Source: Tepidamorphaceae bacterium (lineage in GTDB: Bacteria; Pseudomonadota; Alphaproteobacteria; Rhizobiales; Tepidamorphaceae). From it: a DNA stretch of 64,000 nt. The translations under genes were made by a program, and so were the position numbers. The stretch's first letter is position 1. Each line of letters starts with the position of its first letter. Location: the NCBI GenBank assembly GCA_028279445.1, contig JANQNT010000005.1, positions 58,371 through 122,370 on the forward strand, given 5' to 3'. Of the stretch, positions 1 through 7,537 are shown piece by piece. The notes below the pieces were generated by a model, which had not been told where the DNA came from, searched no databases, and saw only the letters and a list, made by a program, of their open reading frames with translations.

Positions 1-239
1 CCATCGGCCGCGAGCCGGACAAGAATCGTGTCGTGCTCAACTTCGGCGACGCATCGATCTCGCGCGAAGGCCACGCCGTCATCACCGCGCAAGGCAGCCC
101 CGCCGCGTTCACGCTCTACGACGGCGGCAAGACCAACCCGGTGACGCTCAATGGCGTGGTGCTGAAGGGCCAGGCCCCGCTGACGCCCCAGGATGCATTC
201 GGTATCGGCGCCACGCATCTGCGGATCATCCTGCCGTGA
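1..239 (+). CDS. FHA-domain protein, C-terminal fragment (truncated by window edge)
   Basis: Only the last 79 codons are in the window. The reading frame is already open at position 3 and closes at the TGA at 237-239. The visible residues are the end of a forkhead-associated (FHA) domain: an IGRE turn, the ISREGH phosphothreonine-binding element and a late TNPVTLNG segment where FHA domains carry their conserved Asn. FHA domains bind phosphothreonine peptides, usually downstream of Ser/Thr kinases. The next gene starts inside this stop codon, which suggests a translationally coupled operon. What lies N-terminal of the FHA domain cannot be seen. Confidence 0.8.
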   Translation, partial: IGREPDKNRVVLNFGDASISREGHAVITAQGSPAAFTLYDGGKTNPVTLNGVVLKGQAPLTPQDAFGIGATHLRIILP

Positions 240-1036
240 CCGGGTCGGCCGGCATGTTCGTCGACATCGAGGCGATCGCCGACAGCGGCGAGACACTGGC
301 CAGTGGCCGCTATGCGGTCCCGGTGACGATCGGACGTGGCGACCAGGCCAACCTGCGGCTGCCCGAAACGCTGTCGCAGCTCTCGCGCATCCATCTGGAG
401 CTGACCGAGCGCGGCGGCCGGCTGCATGTGACCGATACCAGCACCAACGGCGTTTCGCGCGATGGCAACCGGCTGACCCGTGGCGAGCCGTTGCGCATCG
501 GCGACCGCGAGGACCTGGAACTGCCGGGCGTTCGCCTGAACATCCAGCGGGTCGGCGGCGCACCGGAAGCCGACATCCACATCGTCGCGCGGGTCGGCTC
601 CAAACCGTCGCGCAAGGTGCCGCTTGGCGGCGAGGCGCTGGTGGTCTTCGCGCAAGGAACGGCGGGTGCTGCGCTGGAGAAGCGCCCGAGCGGCTTCTCA
701 CTCGACGATTTCGCTGCTGAACCGGGCTCGGCGAGCAAGGCGGTGCTGGCGATCCTCAATCCCGAACCCGGCGGTCTGGCCCTGCATCTGCCGCGCATCG
801 ACAACCCGCCGGACATCCGTCTGAACCGCGCCGAACTCACGCCCGGGCAGCACTGGATGGTGCCGCTCGATGTGCTGACCATCGGCGGCCTTCGGCTGGA
901 GGTCCATGCCAGCGGCAGCCGAGCGATCGAATGCGTCAACGCGCGGTGCCGGCTGCTCAACGCCTATCGGCCGGAGGAAAACTGCCGCTGGTGCGGCTAC
1001 AAGCTGATCGAGGGTGTCAGCCGGATGGTCGAGTAA
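236..1036 (+). CDS. FHA-domain protein with C-terminal four-cysteine module
   Basis: This is a 266-residue protein. Residues about 25-105 are an FHA domain with the classic elements: IGRG (32-35), SRIH (50-53) and STNG (69-72). A central region of about 110 residues resembles nothing I recognise. The C-terminus has four cysteines as C-x4-C and C-x2-C (C233, C238, C250, C253), a plausible zinc ribbon. The GTG start at 236 overlaps the TGA of the upstream FHA gene by 4 bases, so the two are probably coupled. No membrane segment or signal peptide is visible, so it is likely a cytoplasmic adaptor. The partner kinase and phosphatase, if any, would lie outside the window. Confidence 0.85.
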   Translation: MTGSAGMFVDIEAIADSGETLASGRYAVPVTIGRGDQANLRLPETLSQLSRIHLELTERGGRLHVTDTSTNGVSRDGNRLTRGEPLRIGDREDLELPGVRLNIQRVGGAPEADIHIVARVGSKPSRKVPLGGEALVVFAQGTAGAALEKRPSGFSLDDFAAEPGSASKAVLAILNPEPGGLALHLPRIDNPPDIRLNRAELTPGQHWMVPLDVLTIGGLRLEVHASGSRAIECVNARCRLLNAYRPEENCRWCGYKLIEGVSRMVE

Positions 1037-1073
1037 GCGTTCAACGACAACAGCAGCGAGGGGCTGATCCAAC

Positions 1074-3083
1074 GTGGCCAAGGCGCCCAAATCTCTCACC
1101 ATCGACATCGTTGCCAGCGACGGAACGGTGCCGATGCAGCGGCTGTCCCTGTCGCCGGGGCGCTACACTGTCGGGCGCTCGCGCGACAACACGATCGTGC
1201 TCGATGCAGCGGAAATCTCCCGCGTGCACCTGATCCTGCACGTCGATGCCGACGGCATCGAGGTTGAGGACAACGCCAGCACCCACGGCACGCGCATCGG
1301 TGACCGGCAGATCGAACGCGAGCGCTGGTCGATGGACGAGCCGATCGTTCTGCCGCGCTTCGAGATCCGCGCGGCGGCCGCCGGCCCCGCGGCAGGAAAG
1401 ACCAAGAGCCCCGGCGCCGAGCCGCCGGTGGAAAAGGTCGCGGCGGCGAGCGCGATCGAGTTCTCGCGCATTGTCGGCATCGACGATGCCCAGTCCGCCG
1501 AGCGCCCGTTCCCCGGCGATCTGTTCGCTGGCCCGGTGGTTTCCACCGGCGCGATCCGCGCTTCGGGCTGCCTCGCCGGCGAGACCACCTTCGCGGCCAT
1601 CGGCGGGGGTATCGGCAGCTTCATCTGGGTCGATCACCTGCGCTGCTTCGGTGTGCCGGCCGAACACATCCGCGTCGTGGGCGTCAATCCGGTCTGCTAT
1701 TCCAACTGGGGGCGCTACTGCCAGAACAGCCAGATTCCGCCGCACGAACGCATCCGCTCCAACGCGATCTCGACACCCGATAACATCTGGGGCTTTCCGG
1801 GCTACGCCAGCCGCGAATCCTGGCGCGCGCTGCTCTCCGGCAACCTGGCGGGCACAAGGCCGGTGTTTCAGGTTTTCGGTGAGGCGGCGGTGGCGGAGAG
1901 CTACACGCCACTGCTGGAGAACATCTTCTCCTCGCTCGACCGGGAGATGGTGCGCATCGGCTGGACCTCGATGCTGGAACAGGGCCGGGTGCTGGGCCTG
2001 CGCATGACCGATGACGGGCGCTACGCGTTGGCCTATCGACGCACCGCCGACCGCGCCGACGGGGGGCGGCGCGACAACATCCTGATCGCATCCTACGTGC
2101 ATGTGTGCACCGGCTATCCGGCAACCCGCTTCACCGGCGACCTGCAGGCCTTCCGCGCGGCCCATCGCGACGACGCCAACATGGTGGTCAACGCCTACGA
2201 TCCGCACGACCAGATCTACCGGGAAGTGCAGGCAAGCGGCCGGCCCGAACGCGTCATGGTGCGCGGACGCGGCATCGTCGCCTCGCGCGTCATCCAGCGG
2301 CTCTACGAGGCGCGCGCCGGCAACCCGCAGATCGAGATCGTGCATCAGATGCGCTCGCGGATTCCCGATAGCGCCGGGACGCGCAACGGCCCCGCGAAAC
2401 GCCCGGTGTTCAACGATGTCGAGTTGCAGCCGTTCAACTGGCCAAAGGCGTGCTGGGGCGGCGATCTGCGTCAGGAGATCGAGAACATGACGCCGGCGCA
2501 GCGCGCCGAATCCTTCAGCCTGCTTGGCGGCACCACCACCGCCGACCGCACCGACTGGAAGGACATCGCCATCAACGGCGCGCGCGAGGGCTGGTACATC
2601 AAGGCCTACGGCAACGTCGACTCGATGAAGCCGACCGGCGCATCGGACAACCGACAGGTGGCGATCACCTTCAAGGACGTGGACGGACAGATGTCCGCCT
2701 ACACGGTCGACTACATCATCGACTGCACCGGGCTGATCGCCGATGTGACGCAGTCGCCGTTCCTGGCCGACCTGATCGATACCTACGGGCTGGCGCGCAA
2801 TCCCACCTCAGGCACCGGTGCGGAAAACCGGCTGGCGGGCATCGCCGTGGCCAGCAGCTTCGAGATACCGGGCCTGCGCAACGGCAACAGCCGGGCTTAC
2901 GCGGCCGGCACCATTACCCAGAACGGGCCTTACGCGGCCGTCGACAGCTTCCTTGGCCTGGCCTATGCGGCGCTGCGCTCGGTCGACGACCTGAACACCG
3001 CGTCAGCACCGGGCGTCAGCGGTTTCGGGCCGGTGCGCTCATTCACCCAATGGCTGCGCTGGTGTACGGGCTCCGCGCCATGA
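1074..3083 (+). CDS. FHA domain fused to a flavin-dependent oxidoreductase-like protein
   Basis: This is a 669-residue protein. Residues about 30-95 form an FHA domain (VGRSRDN 33-39, ISRVH 48-52, STHGT 69-73). After a low-complexity linker (about 100-125) comes a long domain with two dinucleotide-binding signatures. The first is a glycine-rich AIGGGIGSF near 175-183 (FAD). The second is a VRGRGIVASR motif near 396-405 (NADPH position). A DCTGL segment at 551-555 and AAGTITQNGPYAAVD near 610-625 resemble the C-terminal FAD motifs of lysine/ornithine N-hydroxylase and related NAD_binding_9 flavoproteins. Substrate is unknown. The GTG start at 1074 follows a GCGAGGGG Shine-Dalgarno. It lies 37 bases after the second FHA gene and is probably in the same operon. 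Confidence 0.8.
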   Translation: MAKAPKSLTIDIVASDGTVPMQRLSLSPGRYTVGRSRDNTIVLDAAEISRVHLILHVDADGIEVEDNASTHGTRIGDRQIERERWSMDEPIVLPRFEIRAAAAGPAAGKTKSPGAEPPVEKVAAASAIEFSRIVGIDDAQSAERPFPGDLFAGPVVSTGAIRASGCLAGETTFAAIGGGIGSFIWVDHLRCFGVPAEHIRVVGVNPVCYSNWGRYCQNSQIPPHERIRSNAISTPDNIWGFPGYASRESWRALLSGNLAGTRPVFQVFGEAAVAESYTPLLENIFSSLDREMVRIGWTSMLEQGRVLGLRMTDDGRYALAYRRTADRADGGRRDNILIASYVHVCTGYPATRFTGDLQAFRAAHRDDANMVVNAYDPHDQIYREVQASGRPERVMVRGRGIVASRVIQRLYEARAGNPQIEIVHQMRSRIPDSAGTRNGPAKRPVFNDVELQPFNWPKACWGGDLRQEIENMTPAQRAESFSLLGGTTTADRTDWKDIAINGAREGWYIKAYGNVDSMKPTGASDNRQVAITFKDVDGQMSAYTVDYIIDCTGLIADVTQSPFLADLIDTYGLARNPTSGTGAENRLAGIAVASSFEIPGLRNGNSRAYAAGTITQNGPYAAVDSFLGLAYAALRSVDDLNTASAPGVSGFGPVRSFTQWLRWCTGSAP

Positions 3084-3111
3084 CCTACGCGCGCAAACGG
3101 AGGATGGCGCC

Positions 3112-3564
3112 ATGACACCCACCCTGCTCGGCCGCTGGCAGACCCGCTTGCTGCTGTTTGTCATCGTCGGCATCCCGGTCACCTGGTGGTGGACCGAAGT
3201 GCTGGCGGCGCGCGACGGTGGGCGCTCGCTGGTCCCGGCCGGTATCATCGCCACCATCCTGCTGGTCGGGCTGGCGCTGGACTGGGTCTACGTTCAGTAC
3301 CAGAAGCGCCACTGGGACCATGACTGGCCGTTCGCCTATCAACTGGCTTCGATGATCTTCGAGTTCGTCCTCGTGCTGGCGCTGATCCACTTCGGCCTGG
3401 TGCCGTGGCTGCCGAGCGGCATCCTCTACTTTCCGCAAGCCGTATGGGACGCGACGCGGCACTTCGCGGCCGTACTCATCCCCGCCTTCCTGCTGCTGCT
3501 TGGGCCGTTGCAGACATTTCTGGTGCGCTGGCGCTTCAAGGGCGGCGAGCTGGGCCGGATGTAA
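3112..3564 (+). CDS. Small four-helix membrane protein, unknown
   Basis: This 150-residue protein has four hydrophobic segments (about 12-32, 43-62, 77-98 and 117-138) separated by short charged loops. No catalytic motif is recognisable. The start is supported by an AGGA-containing ribosome-binding site just upstream. The gene follows the FHA-flavoprotein gene by 28 bases on the same strand, so it is probably the last gene of that operon. It could anchor or pass electrons to the flavoprotein, but that is only inference from context. Confidence 0.7.
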   Translation: MTPTLLGRWQTRLLLFVIVGIPVTWWWTEVLAARDGGRSLVPAGIIATILLVGLALDWVYVQYQKRHWDHDWPFAYQLASMIFEFVLVLALIHFGLVPWLPSGILYFPQAVWDATRHFAAVLIPAFLLLLGPLQTFLVRWRFKGGELGRM

Positions 3565-3710
3565 CCGGGGCAAATCGTCAGGAAAATCGCGACGGATCAG
3601 TCAAACGTTAGCGAAATGTAAACCTGTCGACCCGCATTGTCGTGGTCGTGACGGTGCACGCCGACAGGCGCATCAAGGTGCACACATCTTCGTAGTTGGT
3701 TCGTTGTTCC

Positions 3711-3983
3711 ATGGCGCGTATTCCTGCCATTCTCCGGGGCAAGCCCCTGCGCCGCGCTGCCGGCGCGGCGCTCGTCGCTCCGGTGCTCGCGATCAGCCTC
3801 TATGCAGCCGCCGGCGGCGATACATCGCCGCTGTTCAGCACACTCGCCGGCGAGCGTGTTGGCGGCAGTTGCTCCGGGCTTGATGTGTCCAATCTCGACC
3901 CCGCGAACCCGGCCCATCGGCCCTGCTACTGTGCCGTTGACGCGCGCGACGACGTTTGCCGCAGCCCGCTCGCACCACGCTAG
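3711..3983 (+). CDS. Possible small exported protein
   Basis: A 90-residue frame starts at ATG 3711. It opens with basic residues followed by a hydrophobic run (about 18-36) that looks like a signal peptide or lipid anchor. The remainder is short and carries four cysteines, two of them as C-Y-C. I recognise no family. A 177-codon frame exists on the opposite strand over the same bases, and codon structure does not decide clearly between them. It may not be a gene. Confidence 0.3.
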   Translation: MARIPAILRGKPLRRAAGAALVAPVLAISLYAAAGGDTSPLFSTLAGERVGGSCSGLDVSNLDPANPAHRPCYCAVDARDDVCRSPLAPR

Positions 3984-4124
3984 CGATTCAACACGCTCGG
4001 CCTGGACCACGCTGAAGGCACGTTGAGCCCAGCGTGCATTCCAGCCGACCCTGATTTTCCGGAAAACCGCGTCGTCTGTGACGCTGCCCTGCACAAGCCG
4101 TGGCGTGTGGCGGACTGATCCTTT

Positions 4125-4171
4125 ATACAACTTTCACGATATTATTTTGTATATAAATACAACTTTTACGA
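4125..4171. promoter_or_regulatory. Tandem 15-base direct repeats, probable operator
   Basis: The 15-mer ATACAACTTTCACGA (4125-4139) recurs as ATACAACTTTTACGA (4157-4171) with one mismatch. The copies are 32 bases apart start to start, about three helical turns. The second copy forms a dyad with the bases that follow it: ACAACT (4160-4165) and AGTTGT (4171-4176) around TTTACG. Between the copies, TTGTAT-ATAA-ATACAA (4148-4163) is also palindromic. The segment is AT-rich in a GC-rich context and lies 60 bases before the start at 4232. Spacing and symmetry suggest a regulator binding site. I cannot name the regulator. Confidence 0.5.
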
Positions 4172-4231
4172 GTTGTCGCCAGACTCGGCAATCCGACTTC
4201 GACATCGCTTTGCCGGCCGGATGCACCTCCC

Positions 4232-4705
4232 ATGCCCGACGAACCCGTCCCGGAAGCCCCAGCCGACGCCCTGAGCTTCCTCATCGCCGATCCTTGCGCC
4301 AACAAGGCGTTTCTCACCCATCTGGCGCTGAGTTGCATGACATCTGACACCGCGCACGTCACCATCGTGACGCGCAACACGGACTTTCACCACGCGGCAG
4401 GCGAAGGTCTGCACGACATCGTGGTGTGCAGCGACGGACTGGCATTGGCCACCGGGGACGGCTTTACCGACGCAATTGCCAAGGTCAGCAGCGACGGACG
4501 AACCGCCATCGTGGGGTTGTGCGATGGCGAGAACGATCAGGAAGCACGCAACGCACTGCTGTGCGCGGGGGCGCATGTGGTTCTCGATCGTGCCGACCTC
4601 AGCCCCGATCCCCTGCGCGCGGCGATCAATGTAGCGCTTGGTTTCGTCGGCCGCGAACTGCCGAAAAAGCGCACATTGGCAAAACCGGTTGTCACGGAGG
4701 TGTGA
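4232..4705 (+). CDS. Degenerate receiver-like protein, unknown
   Basis: This 157-residue soluble protein has no close family I recognise. Its pattern of alternating hydrophobic strands (FLIAD, VTIVTR, TAIVGL, HVVLDR) resembles a CheY-like receiver. Its end, GAHVVLDRADLSPDPLRAA, matches the usual GA-x-DYL-x-K closing strand and helix of receivers, but with Arg in place of the conserved Lys. No phospho-acceptor Asp is evident at the expected strand. It may be a phosphorylation-independent pseudo-receiver. Its 3' end overlaps the end of recJ on the other strand by 14 bases. The ribosome-binding site is weak. Confidence 0.6.
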   Translation: MPDEPVPEAPADALSFLIADPCANKAFLTHLALSCMTSDTAHVTIVTRNTDFHHAAGEGLHDIVVCSDGLALATGDGFTDAIAKVSSDGRTAIVGLCDGENDQEARNALLCAGAHVVLDRADLSPDPLRAAINVALGFVGRELPKKRTLAKPVVTEV

Positions 4706-6485
4706 CGGCAGCCGCATCGCGCATCTGAAGCTGTACCGTCTCGCGTCCGCCCCAGCGATTGATGCGCAGGGTCCCGGCCGCGTGAATACTGGCGCCGCGC
4801 GAAGCGGTGAGGAAATCGCCAAGCTCGCCGTCCGCGGCACGGAACGCGATGGCCTGCAGCTTGCTGTCATCGGGACCGGCAAGCCCCAGCCGCACATGCC
4901 CCTGCTCGGTCGTCTCGCACCAGGTCAGCCGATGGGCGGGCAAAGCCACGATCGGCTCGGGATGGCCGGCGCCATAGGGACCGGCGCGGTCGATCGCCTC
5001 GATCAGGTCGGTGCGTGCCGCTCCCGCCGTCAGCGCGCCGTCGATCTTGAGCACGTCTTCGGCCGGCAGCGCGGCCATCTCCCCTGCAAGCGCGCCCTGC
5101 AGGAAGGCCCGCAGGTCGCCGACCTTGTCCCGCGCGACCGTCAGGCCGGCCGCCATGGCGTGGCCTCCGCCCTTGATCAGTACGCCGTCATCGACACCGC
5201 GCCGCACCGCCTGCCCGAGATCGATCCCGGAGACGGAGCGTGCCGAACCGGTTCCGGCTTCACCGCCACCAGCGAAGGTGATCGCCATCGCCGGTTTGCG
5301 GAAGCGCTCCTTCAGCCGCGAGGCGATGAGACCGACGATGCCCGGATGCCAGTCCTCGCCTGTGACGATCACCGCTGTCGCCCAATCCGCGTCACCACCT
5401 TCCACCTGGGCCACCGCCTCTTCGACAGCCGCCTTTTCGATCTCCTGGCGTTCGCGGTTCAGCTCGTCGAGCTTCGTGGCGATCGTCATGGCTTCATCGG
5501 CGTCGTCGGTGGCGAGCAGCCGTGCGCCGAGGCCGGCATCGCCGATGCGCCCGCCGGCATTGATGCGCGGTCCCAATAGAAAGCCGAGATGATAGGGCGT
5601 CGGCGCATCGCGCAGGCGCGCAACGTCGCATAACGCCCGCAGACCGGCATTGCGCCGCTGGTGCAGCACCTTGAGCCCCTGCGCAACGTAGGCCCGGTTG
5701 AGACCGGTGAGCGGCACGATGTCGGCGACCGTGCCAAGCGCCACCAGATCGAGCATGCCGATCAGGTCCGGCAGTTCTTCGCGGCCGGCTTCGCGCAATT
5801 GCCGGGCGGCCTCCACCAGCACCAGGAAGGTGACACCCACCGCCGCCAGATGTCCCTGCCCCGACAGGTCGTCCTGACGGTTCGGGTTGACCAGGGCATG
5901 CGCCTGGGGAAGCGTTTCGCCGGTCTGGTGATGGTCGATGACCACCACATCGAGACCCATGTCGGCGGCACGCGCGAAGGTGTCGTGGCTGGCCGTGCCG
6001 CAATCGACGGTGACGACAAGCGTGCAACCGGCCCCGGCCAGTTGCGCGAAGGCGGCTTCGTTGGGGCCGTAGCCCTCGAAGATGCGATCGGGGATGTGGA
6101 CGTGGGTGGTCACGCCGAGCGCCGCGAGGAAGCGCTGCATCAGCGCGCTTGAGGTGGCGCCGTCCACATCGTAGTCGCCGAAGATGCCGACCGTCTCGCT
6201 GCGTTCGATCGCCGCGACCAGGCGGGTGGCGGCTCCCTCCAGATCGGTCAGCGAGCGCGGATCGGGCATCAGCTCGCGCAGGCGCGGCATCAGGAAGGCA
6301 TCCGCCTCGGCGGGTGCGACGCCGCGAGCGGCCATGATGCGGGCCACGATCTCCGGTACGCCGGTGTCTTCGGCGATGGCGCGGACATCGCGCAAGGCCG
6401 TTTGCGGCAACCGATCGCGCCAGACCCGCCCCGTCGCGGAACGGGTGACCTGAAGAAAGTCGCGCGGCTCGGCCGCTTCGCTCAT
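4692..6485 (-). CDS. recJ: Single-stranded-DNA-specific exonuclease RecJ
   Basis: This 597-residue protein matches RecJ along its length. RecJ degrades single-stranded DNA 5' to 3' in RecF-pathway recombination, mismatch repair and base-excision repair. The DHH phosphoesterase motifs are intact: DYDVDG at 104-109, VTVDCGT at 158-164 and DHH at 184-186. The DHHA1 motif GGHAMAAG is at 440-447, followed by a C-terminal OB-like domain. The start at 6485 gives the usual family length. It lies 27 bases downstream of glpX on the same strand, so it may be co-transcribed with hom-glpX. Confidence 0.97.
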   Translation of the reverse strand: MSEAAEPRDFLQVTRSATGRVWRDRLPQTALRDVRAIAEDTGVPEIVARIMAARGVAPAEADAFLMPRLRELMPDPRSLTDLEGAATRLVAAIERSETVGIFGDYDVDGATSSALMQRFLAALGVTTHVHIPDRIFEGYGPNEAAFAQLAGAGCTLVVTVDCGTASHDTFARAADMGLDVVVIDHHQTGETLPQAHALVNPNRQDDLSGQGHLAAVGVTFLVLVEAARQLREAGREELPDLIGMLDLVALGTVADIVPLTGLNRAYVAQGLKVLHQRRNAGLRALCDVARLRDAPTPYHLGFLLGPRINAGGRIGDAGLGARLLATDDADEAMTIATKLDELNRERQEIEKAAVEEAVAQVEGGDADWATAVIVTGEDWHPGIVGLIASRLKERFRKPAMAITFAGGGEAGTGSARSVSGIDLGQAVRRGVDDGVLIKGGGHAMAAGLTVARDKVGDLRAFLQGALAGEMAALPAEDVLKIDGALTAGAARTDLIEAIDRAGPYGAGHPEPIVALPAHRLTWCETTEQGHVRLGLAGPDDSKLQAIAFRAADGELGDFLTASRGASIHAAGTLRINRWGGRETVQLQMRDAAAVTPP

Positions 6486-6512
6486 GGCATTCGCAGCATC
6501 AGGGTCCTGACC

Positions 6513-7502
6513 CTAGCCAAACTTGGCGAACATCCGGTGTTCGGCCCGGATCGTGCGCACCGTCTGGGTCGCGGAGCGCATCACCACCGTTTCGGTCTCG
6601 ATGATCCGCTTGCCGAACTTGACCCCGTCGAGGAGGTTGCCGTCGGTCACGCCGGTGGCGGCGAACAGCACGTCGCCCTTGGCCATCTCTTCCATGCTGT
6701 AGACCCGGTCTGGGTCCTCGATGCCCATGCGCTTGGCGCGCTCGCACTTCTCGTCCGTATCGAGCACCAGCCGGCCCTGCATCTGGCCGCCGATGCATCG
6801 CAGCGCCGCCGCGGCCAGCACGCCCTCCGGCGCGCCTCCAATGCCCATATAGATGTCGATACCGGTCTCCTCGGTATCGGTGGTGTGGATCACGCCGGCG
6901 ATGTCGCCGTCGCCGATCAGGCGGATGCTGGCGCCGATGGAGCGGATTTCCTCGATGATCCTGGCGTGACGGGGCCGGTCCAGCACGCACGCGGTGACCT
7001 CGTGCACCGGCACGCCCTTTTCCTTGGCGAGCTTCTCGATGTTGTCGCGCGGGCTGGCATCGATATCGACCAGGCCGTCGGGATAGTCCGGGCCGATGGC
7101 GATCTTGTCCATGTAGACGTCCGGCGCGTTGAGCAGGCTGCCGGCCTCGGCGATGGCGATCACCGCGAGCGAGTTGGGCAGGTCCTTGGCACAGATCGTG
7201 GTGCCCTCGAGCGGATCGAGCGCGATATCCACCTGCGGGCCGGTGCCCAGCCCGACCTTCTCGCCGATGAACAGCATCGGCGCCTTGTCGCGCTCGCCCT
7301 CGCCGATCACCACGGTGCCGTCGATGGGCAGCCGATTGAGCTCGCGGCGCATGGCGTCGACGGCGGCCTGGTCGGCGGCACGCTCGTCGCCACAGCCACG
7401 CTGGCGCGCCGCGGCCACGGCGGCGCGTTCGGTGACGCGGACGATCTCCAGCGTCAGGATGCGGTCGATGACGGCGCTGAGCGATTGCGGCTGTGTTGAC
7501 AT
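6513..7502 (-). CDS. glpX: Fructose-1,6-bisphosphatase, class II
   Basis: This 329-residue GlpX-type phosphatase converts fructose 1,6-bisphosphate to fructose 6-phosphate in gluconeogenesis and, where present, the Calvin cycle. Hallmark motifs are GEGERDKAP (67-75), DPLEGTT (96-102, metal and substrate binding) and the later MGIGGAPEGVL. I chose the ATG at 7502 because it gives the standard N-terminus. An in-frame extension to 7535 would almost reach the hom stop codon and adds residues untypical of the family. It follows hom by 35 bases, the hom-glpX-recJ order seen in many rhizobia. Confidence 0.95.
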   Translation of the reverse strand: MSTQPQSLSAVIDRILTLEIVRVTERAAVAAARQRGCGDERAADQAAVDAMRRELNRLPIDGTVVIGEGERDKAPMLFIGEKVGLGTGPQVDIALDPLEGTTICAKDLPNSLAVIAIAEAGSLLNAPDVYMDKIAIGPDYPDGLVDIDASPRDNIEKLAKEKGVPVHEVTACVLDRPRHARIIEEIRSIGASIRLIGDGDIAGVIHTTDTEETGIDIYMGIGGAPEGVLAAAALRCIGGQMQGRLVLDTDEKCERAKRMGIEDPDRVYSMEEMAKGDVLFAATGVTDGNLLDGVKFGKRIIETETVVMRSATQTVRTIRAEHRMFAKFG

Positions 7503-7537
7503 TGCTTTTCCCGGTTTTGCCTTGCGCGAGGCCAAGG

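Larger units (their letters stand above)
3565..4231. other. Intergenic region of about 670 bases
   Basis: This region lies between the FHA operon and the gene at 4232. It holds one weak small ORF (3711-3983, listed separately) and becomes markedly AT-rich at 4120-4180, where two near-identical direct repeats sit (listed separately). I see no strong terminator hairpin. Confidence 0.5.
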
